Positions 55,527 to 64,000 of a DNA stretch of 64,000 bases are shown piece by piece. The DNA comes from Bostrychus sinensis (Eukaryota > Chordata > Actinopteri > Gobiiformes > Eleotridae), in assembly GCA_020698575.1 (NCBI GenBank), contig CM036251.1, positions 16,346,288 through 16,410,287 on the forward strand, given 5' to 3'. Under the pieces are notes generated by a model. The model did no database searches. It was given only the letters and a program-made list of their open reading frames with translations, and was not told the DNA's origin. Numbering within the stretch: position 1 is the first letter of the stretch; the number at the start of each line of letters is the position of its first letter. A program made the position numbers and the translations under genes.

Positions 55527-55935
55527 TAGGCCTGCACAACATATTGCATTGATACTGATCATTATTGCAATACTGAATATTTAATCAAGAAACTAATTGT
55601 ACTTTATCACAATAATGCTTTGGTCTTCAGACATTTATGCTGTCAAAAATAAGTGTCTGGAGTCACATTATGTTATGAACAAATTAAAAAAAATCTTAAT
55701 GATTATGATTTAGATGATTTTACCTCTATCTTTAAAATGGTCTTAGTTCTGATTTAGCCCCAGGTTTGGCCAGTACGTACTTAGTCTTCATGAATTAAAA
55801 TTGTATTGAACTTTGCAATATGTAAAGCCTTAAGCTTATAAGCTTTAAATATTACCATACCATACCATATTGTTATTGCAATTATTACACATACAATATA
55901 TATGGCAACAGGTTTTCTAATATGGTGAAGCCATA
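55527..55935 (+). mobile_element. Decayed hAT-type MITE, TAGGGCTGCAC family
   Basis: Starts TAGGCCTGCACAACATATTG and ends TTTTCTAATATGGTGAAGCC, both diverged versions of the ends at 27017-27851. TTATCACAATAATGCTTTGG and TTGTTATTGCAATTATTACA match the interior of the family. It carries a degenerate GATTTAGCCCCAGGTTTGG segment at 55750, equivalent to the minisatellite site. No target duplication remains. Confidence 0.55.
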
Positions 55936-57573
55936 CTGTGTCTCCACTTTACAAATATATTGTACAATTTATTAAATCATTTCCTATAGCGACGTAAGGG
56001 GAAGCTGACAATGCGAGAAAGAAATCTCTGTCAAAGTAATTGGTTTCACTAAATGTAACTATAATGTGCCAGTCCTGCCCTTAGGTCTGGTTGGAAACAC
56101 AGCGTGAGGTAAGTCCACTCTATCACATTGTAAAACCCAGGGCCATAAAACAGCCGGGGAACGCTTTTATCACTCTTGATGCACTCTTTGGAAGAGCATC
56201 CTTCACTCTGGATGTCCCATCAGGAGGTGCTGCTTGACCGCGGGCCGGGATACTGTATCAGTCATGCTTCACAGATGATGAGAAAGTCCATTTGGGTGAC
56301 CAATGAGCATCTTAACCTTTCAGGGTCAGTGAATACACGGCTGCAGTTATGGTCAGTACTTGAATCTCAGAGCTCATATTGAAAGCTGTCAGCACATTTT
56401 CAATCTAGTTTACAATCTCCTCGTCCTTCTGTGTAGCAAACATTTTGAATTTGACCCTTGAGCTGACTATAAACAGCTCGCAGCAGCGCTCATGCCTCAT
56501 AATGTAGCACTTCATACTGTTGCTCCTTGATGCAAAATTTCAGAAGACTGCCTCTTTCTCACATTTTCTTCACAGTCCATTGTACGGCGAGCAAACACCA
56601 CATCCCTGTTCATCAAATGCAATATTATATCCTGCTCCCCGGTCTGGCAACAAGACCCTTTGATGTCAAATTGACACTTTAGTGAGGAACACTTCATGGA
56701 TGTGATATTGCCTGGCAACGGTGAAAACTCACTTCTTGCAGGATTCTTGAGGATGCTGCTGCAGCGGTGGATGGTTTGGGCAGAGGAGACAAAGAGGTGG
56801 ATAGATAGGTGGAGGATTTTTACAATAATGGTTCTGTGATGTGGCCTCTGTTTGGCTTGCCTTGAGGCAGTGGAGGAAAATTAAAGTCCAGAAAATCGGA
56901 TTATGAAGTCCCCAGGGGAGCGATGCCCAGTAGCCAGCTGATGAGCACTCATCTACTCTTAGCTGGATTCTGTGGAGCACGCCCCGCTGGTGGCTCCAAG
57001 GCCAATTTGTTAACAGTTATTGCTCGTTAGTGGAGCTTCCTGTGATGGAAAGGGGATTCAGACAGTAGACGAGGTACATTGTTTACCAGTTGTTAAGGCA
57101 GAGGTTATGTTTTTTTTTTTTTTTCAATGTTGAACCTCTGCAGCCTATTTAAAAGATGGAGCCAATAATTATTGTCGCCAGTATATGAACGTTAGAAGAT
57201 GTACTCTTGTACTTTTGAGGTATCTGTGGTCATATTTCACACGGACCTCTTATAGTCCACTACACAAAAATAAAGCCTTGACCTAAACCTTTTTAACCAA
57301 TATTGTGATTGTGATTTTGCCATGTGATTATTCCTTGGCTGGTCTGTGAGCATTATAGCCTGTTGTAATAAATAAAAACTGTAAAATCTGTATTTACACA
57401 ATAATCAAAAACAAGTGATACATAGTAACACTTGTTGCCCCTCCAAACACCAGCAAACATGCAGTCATTCTGATAGGTAGGTGGGTGAAGTGTCTTGCCC
57501 AAGGACACAGCAACAGTATGCAGTACCCAAGTTCTTTAAGTAATATTCAGTCAGTAACTGCGATTAGAAAGTT
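55936..57573. other. No gene seen; 56140-56720 is candidate conserved non-coding DNA
   Basis: Frames at 56176-56382, 56512-56718 and 56729-56980 have no pattern. A run of about 18 T lies at 57107-57124. Confidence 0.35.
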
Positions 57574-57581
57574 GTGGTTAC

Positions 57582-58564
57582 TAAGGGTGCTCCGATCGAT
57601 CGGCCGCCGATCATGATCGGCCGATCATGGCTAAAAATAGAGTGATCGGTGATCGGTAAAATGGGCCGATCAGAAGGGCCGATCAAATTACAATAAACAC
57701 GCGAGGCTCTCACATTTACTGTCCTGCAACTCCGGTTTGATTAAACAGCAGTAGCATTATTTTAGCAGTGTTTTTAAGTTAAGCCCTGGTTATAACTAAC
57801 ACAAACCTGCCCTGGAGGCGCTGCTTTGTGTCCCCGCTGTGTCCCCGCCTGCTTTAGGAGCGCACGGGACAGAACCGAGGCGCAGCAGTGCGTGTATTTG
57901 CAAACACCAACGTAAATAGAGCTACAGCTAACCCGCTAAGTTACGTTAAAAGGATTAAGAAAGTTCAGAGTCTGCCTGTGTCTTGTTGCGCGGAGAAAAC
58001 TGTGCGTTTTGTGGCTTAAACTGCACCAAATGGCTGCTAATGGAAAGAGAAAGTAAAAAGGCAGCCCATGTGTCCGTGTGTCTGAGAGGAGCACCTTTCA
58101 TCGTTGTCTTCTCTGCTCTCTTTGCACGTTTTCTTCATTCAGACGTTGTCAAAACTGGCAGCAGGAGCTATCGGCTCTTTAGTCCACTGTGTTTCAACCT
58201 GGTTTGGCTGCGTGTTACGCGGACACAGGCACCGGCGGACTCGCATTAAAGGAACCAATTAAGAACAGCTGATTTTTACATCAGCGGAGCATTCAAACAA
58301 AGCCACAGACACTGGGCACACAATAAAGACCAATAATGCAACAAAACCTCTTCTAAAACAAAAATAAGTAGAATTTTGTTGTTCTTTTATATTTACAAAG
58401 GCTACAGTATTTTTCAAATGGAACTAATAATAGCCTGCATACAATACATTACTACATTGAAGACCACGTGATCGGTATCGGCCATGATCGGTATCGGCCG
58501 ATCACAGCAGAGGCTGATCGGTGATCGGTGATCGGCCTCAAAAACCCTGATCGGAGCACCCTTA
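57582..58564. mobile_element. Non-autonomous hAT transposon, 983 bp, copy 2 of a recent pair
   Basis: Same orientation, ends and interior as 49217-50196, with roughly 97-98% identity by eye; the differences cluster around 58145-58260. Target duplications GTGGTTAC (57574-57581, 58565-58572) are identical. It ends about 360 bp upstream of the PDZRN-family promoter block. Confidence 0.92.
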
Positions 58565-59137
58565 GTGGTTACAATTTAATTGAAAAGGCAATTCATTGTT
58601 TGACCATAATAGAGGCCACTGTAATGTTGTCTATGTTGTCTATGTTTTTGAAAAGTACAGTCTATCCTAATACATGTTTCCATTTGGTACAAGCACTGCC
58701 AATGACACCATTAAACATGAACCTTAATCATAGCCTAACAATGCCTTTGATAGTTTCAGAGTATCACTTTGTGTGGCTAAAATGGGTACATAAGGTGCAC
58801 AATTTATTTTAACGTAGTTATTTGAAAGCTTTTTGATGATGTTTTGATGGCTTACAGCTCCTGGTCGAAACTCAAGGTCGAAACTTGATCTGCCTTATAA
58901 TATCCTTTTTGTAATACAATCTCTTTGCCAAGTCGAATAAAGTATGAAGACAGCAGCAGCACACTGATGCTGTTCACTGAGAGAACGTTGTGTAACAATG
59001 GCTCAGTGTTAATGAACCAGACTCTGCTCGCCCACTCTCCTTTCTCCTCTCTCTCGCTCTGTCCCCGCCTCCTCTCCCTCCCTCATCATGAATATCCCAG
59101 TGCGGTGCATCATTATTCAGGAGCTCCCAGTGTAGTC

Positions 59138-59299
59138 ATGTGCCGACGTTGTGGCAGAAAGGGGGAGTGTCCCTGCACGAGAGAGAGCCACAACTCCAGC
59201 GTGTGTGAAAAAGCCAGAGCGCTGAGGAGAGCGGTGAGACTGGTGCTGCTGCTGACGCTCTTCACATCATCGGCCCCTTTAACCCAGTCCTTACTCTAA
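59138..59299 (+). other. Upstream ORF 1 (53 codons) in the PDZRN-family leader
   Basis: An ATG with G at -3 opens a 53-residue frame starting MCRRCGRKGECPC, with a Cys-rich basic head, a Leu-rich stretch (LVLLLTL) in the tail, and a TAA stop 131 bp before the main start codon. It is in a different frame from the main ORF. It could be an accidental frame in a GC-rich leader or a regulatory uORF. It matters only if transcription starts upstream of 59138. Confidence 0.35.
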
Positions 59300-59317
59300 A
59301 CCTGCGTCTTTCTGTCA

Positions 59318-59359
59318 ATGAATGGGACATCTCAGAAGACATGCTGGCTTAAGGAGTGA
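59318..59359 (+). other. Upstream ORF 2 (13 codons) in the PDZRN-family leader
   Basis: A short frame, MNGTSQKTCWLKE then TGA, starts in weak context (T at -3, A at +4). It ends three bases before the ATG of the next uORF, so ribosomes finishing here would meet another start at once. Confidence 0.35.
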
Positions 59360-59362
59360 CCG

Positions 59363-59431
59363 ATGAGAACCAGTGTGGAGGGTGACGACTTGGGGAGATT
59401 TGGACGCCTGGCGTTTCCACAACGACTATAA
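59363..59431 (+). other. Upstream ORF 3, ending in a TAATG overlap with the main start
   Basis: A 22-codon frame beginning MRTSVEGDDLGR opens at 59363 in weak context (C at -3). Its stop codon TAA occupies 59429-59431, so the last A is also the first base of the main ATG (TAATG). This layout would allow leaky scanning past the weak uORF start or reinitiation at the main ATG. The geometry is seen directly; the regulatory role is inference. Confidence 0.45.
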
Positions 59432-59499
59432 TGGGCTGCAATCTGTGCACTTTACAGAAGCGAGAGGAACACTACAAGCTGCTGTATGAGATTGCACAG
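59431..59499 (+). CDS. pdzrn3/pdzrn4: Alternative first coding exon of a PDZRN3/PDZRN4-family gene (short isoform)
   Basis: Seen: an ATG in strong initiation context (A at -3, G at +4) opens 23 codons beginning MGCNLCTLQKREEHYK and ending YEIAQ, followed directly by GTGAGT, so the exon ends in phase 0. Known: short isoforms of the PDZ-and-RING-finger proteins PDZRN3 and PDZRN4 begin with this kind of MGCNLCT(L/F)QKREEHYKLLYE exon, spliced to the end of the first PDZ domain; they lack the RING and TRAF-type zinc finger of the long, E3-ligase-type isoform. Inferred: Gly2 with Cys3 and Cys6 fits N-myristoylation plus palmitoylation, suggesting a membrane-tethered scaffold without ligase activity. 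The next exon is outside the window. I cannot separate pdzrn3 from pdzrn4 by this exon alone; Leu at position 8 weakly favours pdzrn3 from memory. Confidence 0.85.
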
Positions 59500-59599
59500 G
59501 TGAGTGTTGGCACGGCTCAGACTGGATTGTTGTGTGGGATTGTGCGTGCTGTGTAAAAAGCTGTTTTATGGTTCAAGTCAAGTCCTGATTTTGTTTAAT
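59500..59599 (+). other. Splice donor and start of the downstream intron
   Basis: GTGAGT follows the CAG that ends the coding exon and matches the vertebrate 5' splice-site consensus. About 75 bp into the intron the sequence passes into a GGTTTAGTCC-type minisatellite. No acceptor with a continuing PDZRN reading frame was found before the window ends, so this intron exceeds 4.5 kb. Confidence 0.75.
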
Positions 59600-60010
59600 T
59601 TAGAGCCAATTTTATTCCTTTTTAGTCCTTCTTTATTTAGGGTTAGTCCTGATTTAGCCCTGGTTTGGCTGTGATTTAGACCTGGTTTAGCCCTGGTTTA
59701 GGCCTGGTTTAGACAGGGTTTAGTCTTGGTTTAGCCCTGGTTCAGTATTGGTTTTATCCTAGTTTTGTCCTGGTTTAGTCACATTAGGTTTGGTTTAACC
59801 CTAGTTTGGTACTGGTTTTGTCCTGGTGTAGCTGTGATTTAGACCTGGTTTAGTCTTGGTTTACCTCTAATTTAGTATTGTTTTGTCCTGGTTTAGTCAC
59901 GTGTTAGTCCTGGTTTAGTTTCTGTTTGGCTCCAGTTTTGTCCCGGTTTAGTCCTGTGTTAGTCCTGGTTTTGTTCTGGTTTAGTAGGATTTAGGCTCAT
60001 TTTAGTCCAT
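59600..60010 (+). repeat. Minisatellite of GGTTTAGTCC-type units (array C), in the first intron
   Basis: About 35 degenerate units of 11-12 bp such as CCTGGTTTAGCC, CCTGGTTTAGAC and CCTGGTTTAGTC, ending with GGCTCATTTTAGTCC. The array starts about 75-100 bp after the splice donor of the coding exon. Confidence 0.85.
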
Positions 60011-60691
60011 TAACTGCTGTCGAAGGAAAATAATTAACAATGAGGTTATGAGATTTTCAAATGGCAGCGTAATGTAGGTGGTTCTTACTCACAGCAGATG
60101 TGTTGTGAGAAATGAACAGTTGCTGGAGAGCTGTACTGAAGAGCCCATTCATCTGCAGGACGCTGTGCTGAGAGAGCAACTTTTTATGGATTACAACACC
60201 TGCTCTCTTTTATATTTAGTGCTCATTTATAATAGACTTCCAGGTGCACTTCAAACCTTACATCCTAGATTCTTGTTTTCAAAGTTCCACTTGTACCTGC
60301 TGCAAAGGTTATGTAAAACTCGCTCTTTTAGTGAAATTACAAATGAAAGGCAAATATTGTGAGACTCTTGTGCGTTGGTCGTGCTCGGGTCCACACATCA
60401 GTCGTCTCCTTATGACAGGCTAATAACCGCAAGTCTCCTGGAAGTGAAGCAATCCCCCCGTTGCACCAGCTCCTGCCTTCACGCCGCTCTGATCACAGCC
60501 TCATTAGCTAGTTTTATACAAGCGTCCTGTGCATTAATTAGACGTGAAATGTCTCTACTTTACCCTTGCGAGGCGATGGATCAGAGCGAGCGGGGGCGGT
60601 AAACAAGACTGGGTTAACCACTGCCTGTTTGTTTGGTTTGATTGGATGCAACTTGGTACCAACAGAGTTTAGATGAAATGTGTGCATAAAA
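60011..60691. other. Intron; 60370-60600 is candidate conserved non-coding DNA
   Basis: The block 60370-60600 is GC-balanced, repeat-free and has TAATTAG-type words. Its closeness to the alternative promoter makes it a reasonable enhancer candidate. No coding signature. Confidence 0.35.
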
Positions 60692-61130
60692 GTACAACTC
60701 CTATTACGAAAAAGTTGGGACACTCCTTTGTGCAATGTCATTAAATACAAGATCACAACAAAATACAAAATCATCACCTGTTTCATTCACAATAGAACAT
60801 AGTCAACATATTGAGATGTTTTACCATTTCATGAAGAAACATTTTCAAATTGATTGCAGTAACACATGTCCAAAAGGTTGGGCGGAAATAACAAAAACAA
60901 AGTGAAAACAGCTGAAAAGAGCATTTTGTGACTAATTAAATGGCAACTGTTAAGATTGTGTATGAAAGGAGCATTTTAGAAAGTCAGAGTCTGTATTATA
61001 TGTCGTTTTGGATGCTTATGGTCTTTAGGTCTTTAAGACACTGCATTAATAACACTCATGATTATGTACTAGAAATGACTGTATGGATCAGGAGCACTTC
61101 CCAAAACCATTATTTATGTGCATAGATTTT
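60692..61130 (+). mobile_element. Decayed DNA transposon related to 42720-43520
   Basis: Left end GTACAACTCCTATTACGAAA then AAGTTGGGACAC matches the ACAACCCC...AAAAAGTTGGGAC terminus of a widespread fish transposon. It shares TTCACAATAGAACATAGTCA, AAAAGGTTGGGCGG and TTGGATGCTTATGGTCTT with the earlier copy. GAAATGACTGTATGGATCAG and AGGAGCACTTCCCAAAACC near the end resemble a transposase-coding part. The right terminus is missing. Confidence 0.65.
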
Positions 61131-61954
61131 TATACCCAGACATCTTACTAAAGTGTTGCCAATTGAGTTATTTTGTTGCAAAAAGCTCCTCCGACAAAAC
61201 TGTTTTTTTCCAGCCTTTAATATTATATGGCTTTTTTCTAAAATCATCTTTTATTTGTCATGAAATTCCAACATATTAAACACCTTATGTTTAATATTAC
61301 CTAATATATTAAACAAATATATATATATATTAATTACCTAATATACCTTTATGCTCTATTGTGAAGATTTGGATTTTGTTTTACATTTTACTCTGTATCC
61401 CAATCTAGCTTTTCCAGAGTTAGATCAAGAGACTAAAGAATAAATGGGTTGCCTTTACGTTCTCAAAGGGGTCATAAAAATAATGCTGTCTTGGTTCTTA
61501 TCTTGCGTCTCTCTGCATGAATTGTTAAGACATACTTAAGTCCTGCTCCGTGGGTTTAACAGAGGGGATCAGTATCCACCAAGGGGGCCCAGTCTCCGGG
61601 GCACACTCATGTTGACAAAAGCTCTCTGGCGCGTCTGTCCACCCACTGATATACTGAGCCAGTTCAGGCGAGAGGCTGCAGCATCAGCACCACGGACAGA
61701 GCCGCGCAGTGGGAGGGCAAGCGGGAAGGAGAAGGACAGGAATGGGAATAGAGGTCATTAAAATACAGTGGTTTGAGAGGCGGCCAAGGGGGCTAACGGA
61801 GCAATTAAAGTTAGGAAGCATTGTGAGATGGAGAGCGAGTCAGAACACAGTGAAGTAGCTGTTATGTTTAGATGTGCAACTAAAAGGCTATTGTCCAAGG
61901 AGTACACCGTCTTAGGCCCATAGTTGCTCGCTCCAGCCAGACGAGAAACCTAAT
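61131..61954. other. Intron; no exon seen
   Basis: 61540-61745 is GC-richer and repeat-free and is another candidate regulatory block. 61905-61935 is a fragment of the repeat at 31805-32065. An AT run (ATATATATATAT) lies near 61318. Confidence 0.35.
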
Positions 61955-62080
61955 ATCTTTATTTGTTTTTATTTAACCCAGAAAGTCCAATTGAGATTAA
62001 AAACCTCTTTTTCAAGGTAGTCTTGGCAAAGAGGCAGCAGCAAATACAAAATACAGTTACATAATTACACAGACAAGATA
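61955..62080 (+). repeat. TTTATTTAACCCAG-family repeat
   Basis: TTTTTATTTAACCCAGAAAG, TCCAATTGAGATTAAAAACC and GTCTTGGCAAAGAGGCAGCA match the copies at 4030-4160 and 53035-53130; this one is the closest to the apparent consensus. It looks inserted into the repeat whose parts are at 61905 and 62220. Confidence 0.65.
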
Positions 62081-62219
62081 ACAGGAAGAGAAAAACAGAT
62101 TATGAAAAACATGCGCATGTTATGTGGTCGGCCTCTAGAACGCTCAGTTTGGAGATAAAAGTATTCAAGGAAATGAACTCAGTTAAGTTCCAGATGCCAA
62201 TATAAAGAAAAAAAAAAAA

Positions 62220-62340
62220 AAGTCCTGCAACTAACTGGCCATTGTGCAGTGTGTACCCCGCCTTAGATACATAGTTGCAGTATGAAGAAAAAGAAGACTA
62301 TCAAGTCCTGTGAGTAACTGGCCATTGTACCCTCGTCATG
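62220..62340 (+). repeat. Fragments of the ACCCCGCCTTAG...CATAGTTGC repeat, tandem
   Basis: AACTGGCCATTGTGCAGTGT, ACCCCGCCTTAGATACATAG and TTGCAGTATGAAGAAAAAG match the end of the copy at 31805-32065, and the AACTGGCCATTGT word then occurs again at about 62315. Confidence 0.55.
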
Positions 62341-62719
62341 TTGAGGTACACTAGCAATCACAGTCAAAACTAAACATTGGTTAGATAGTATCATAGACTC
62401 TCTCTCTCAGATCTTTCCCACAGAAACATGGTGACAGCAGGAACTATAGCTCACTGCAAACACCACTGGCAAGATCATCTTTTTTCTTCTACATCTCATC
62501 TGTCAAGCTCTGCTCTCAACTTCACCATGTCATATTTTTCAACGCAGGTCTTGCCTTATTTGTGGGTTTTTACTTTTTGGTCTGTGATGGTTTCTGAATT
62601 AGCTTGAAAAAACATAAAAGTTGGTTTAAAGGCATACTGTAATTGTAGCTTTCACCTCGAATCTGGTTAAAAAAAACAATTATTTTATTTCTCTGCTGGC
62701 AAAATATTGTTAAAGTGTT
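62341..62719. other. Intron; nothing recognised
   Basis: AT-rich non-coding DNA. Confidence 0.4.
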
Positions 62720-62840
62720 CAGATTTTTTCCAGGTTTAGCCATTGCAAAAATATTAAATGGGCATAGTTTTTTATGCCAGATGCCCTTCTTGATGCAGCC
62801 CTCTCCATTTAGGAGTACACTGGCTTAGAACTTGTTGTAG
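62720..62840 (-). repeat. Short dispersed repeat (GGGCATCTGG-core family), reverse copy
   Basis: TTTTTTATGCCAGATGCCCT, TCTTGATGCAGCCCTCTCCA and GGAGTACACTGGCTTAGAAC are the reverse complement of the core of the family. Confidence 0.65.
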
Positions 62841-63750
62841 CTGGATTACATATTTCTGTTATTCCCAGACAAAAAAAAATCACTTTGTCTGTGGATTCCT
62901 TCTTGTTGAATTCTTCTTTCCCCCTCCACATAACAGACAAAGACGTGCTACTTCTCTCTTGAGATTAAGCTGAACGTGTGTATGCAGATGAGGTCAGGGT
63001 GGTTTGGAGCTGTCCCACTGTGATGGGGCGGCACGGCAGCAGGTTGGTTTCTGGAGCAGGAGTCACTCACAGCGGTGGGTTATCTAGCTTCTTTGCCTTC
63101 TTCCTTCACACCAAGAAACAATTTTGACACTCTCTGCATTGGCCTGACCCCTGAGCTGTGTGAGATTTATGAGGAGCGGGCCGCCTCGCTCTGTGCTGTC
63201 TGTTCTCACGGCTGTGGGTGTCCTGCATGGAAATGTGCTCACCTCTCTCCGCTATCTCACAAGACCCGTGTTTTTTATGGGCCGTATTGCTTTCTTGTCA
63301 GGACAGGGATCTGCCCTCAGTCCTGCTCAGTTTGAAATTCTTCTTTTCATCGCACATTTTGATTGCATTTATATAGCCTTGGGTGTATGGTTTCATAGCA
63401 ATGTATTCCAAGCAATTTTGCATGTAGAGACACAGACAGGAAATGGACTGGTCTGGACTGGTCTGTATAGTACATATAGCAACAGCATTAATGTTTTTGT
63501 ACTGCAAGATATTTGTTTTAAGAAGATGCAGTCTATAACTTTACCTTTTTCCTTGTGAGTGTGAGTTCCTTGTGTTTCTAAAATTGTATATGATATAAAG
63601 TATTTGTGCATAGAAATGTGACAAAAACATAGCATGTGTGATACAGAAAGATGGTTTATGTGCAATTATGTTTCATTGTCTTTATTTATATGTCGATTAC
63701 TTTGTACATTATAGTGTCATATACAGGTAAATTCTCTTAAGAACATTGTG
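62841..63750. other. Intron; no exon seen
   Basis: Open frames of 86-132 codons at 63075-63558 overlap each other and have no PDZRN-like or other recognised sequence. Confidence 0.4.
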
Positions 63751-64000
63751 GACAGTCAGTTAGGGGTTGTAGTACTCAGATAAAATTACTGTTACTTACA
63801 ATATTATACTATGCATAATATTGCTGGTGTTATAGAAGTACAAAACTATTTGTAATCATTAATAGAACCACATTATTACTTGTGTAAAAGTAAAAAAAAA
63901 AAAAAGTTGAATTGTACTTGCTGTTTTTACAACTATTATTACTACTATTACCACTATTAACTGCTACTACTACTATTACTACTATTATTACCAATACTGC
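63751..64000. repeat. ACTCAAGTA-family element with TAC/ATT microsatellite, cut by the window end
   Basis: GTAGTACTCAGATAAAATTA, TTGTGTAAAAGTAAAAAAAA and then runs of ACTATTATTACTACTATTAC repeat the plan seen at 46300-48035. It continues beyond the window. Confidence 0.55.

Larger units (their letters stand above)
58925..59430 (+). promoter_or_regulatory. Probable alternative promoter and 5' leader of the PDZRN-family short isoform
   Basis: This block lies immediately upstream of the MGCNLC exon and is richer in G+C and CpG than the surrounding AT-rich DNA. It holds a pyrimidine-rich tract at about 59035-59090 with a CCCCGCCTCC box at 59063 (an SP/KLF-type GC box by sequence) and no obvious TATA box at a fixed distance. 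From about 59138 it carries upstream ATGs and is probably transcribed leader. No splice acceptor is needed between here and the start codon, so promoter, leader and first coding segment probably form one exon. The transcription start cannot be placed from sequence. Confidence 0.5.

Noticed and set aside
49209..58572. Segmental duplication of a 1-kb block
   Set aside because: Similarity stops exactly at the element ends and each copy has its own 8-bp duplication, so these are transposon insertions.
58925..59299. 124-codon frame upstream of the coding exon, considered as an N-terminal coding exon
   Set aside because: It ends in a stop before the MGCNLC ATG, is in a different frame, and its start lies upstream of the promoter-like pyrimidine tract. 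Only its last 53 codons matter, as a possible uORF.
63160..63558. 132-codon frame, the longest in the window
   Set aside because: Overlapping frames on both strands in AT-rich intron; no recognisable sequence and no splice context.

Overview
This is vertebrate nuclear DNA, almost certainly from a ray-finned (teleost) fish. It has spliced-gene architecture and a very low coding fraction. Its repeats are typical of teleosts: hAT-type miniature elements starting TAGGGCTGCAC, internally deleted Tc1-like elements with GCATAACATTATGACCAC-type ends, L2/Rex1-like non-LTR fragments, a Penelope-like remnant with a GIY-YIG endonuclease, and short repeats built around a GGAAGGGCATCTGG core. I saw no bacterial genes, operons, CRISPR arrays, tRNA or rRNA genes.

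Only one coding exon is supported: a 69-bp first coding exon at 59431-59499 (+), followed by a canonical GTGAGT donor. It begins MGCNLCTLQKREEHYK and I recognise it as the alternative first exon of the short isoform of a PDZRN3/PDZRN4-family gene. In the long isoforms of that family the RING, TRAF-type zinc-finger and early PDZ exons lie far upstream. The 59 kb to its left may therefore be a large intron of the same gene, or upstream intergenic DNA; this is inference. The leader carries three upstream ORFs, and the last ends in a TAATG overlap with the main start codon.

Layout: 1-8.4 kb holds two related hAT MITEs (2409-2856, 5017-5432), short repeats and a 15-16 bp minisatellite (7903-8345). 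8.9-17 kb holds two elements with internal GTA microsatellites, a GGTTTAGTCC minisatellite, a Tc1-like remnant (14943-15372) and a Harbinger-like MITE (16340-16961) inside another repeat. 20.7-32 kb holds a pair of diverged 560-bp repeats, several MITEs (one, 27017-27851, carrying a 540-bp minisatellite), LINE debris and a Penelope-like remnant with inverted terminal repeats. 37.2-43.5 kb holds strongly nested elements, including a four-level nest at 37.2-38.4 kb and a MITE inside a MITE at 41368-42042. 46.3-48 kb holds an L2/Rex1-like LINE fragment inside a TAC microsatellite. 49217-50196 and 57582-58564 are two near-identical ~980-bp non-autonomous hAT elements, each with a perfect 8-bp target duplication. 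58.9-59.5 kb is the promoter/leader/exon unit, and the remainder is its downstream intron.

The stretches between repeats have no recognisable genes. Several are compositionally complex and repeat-free, and are candidates for conserved non-coding regulatory sequence, which only alignment to other fish can decide.
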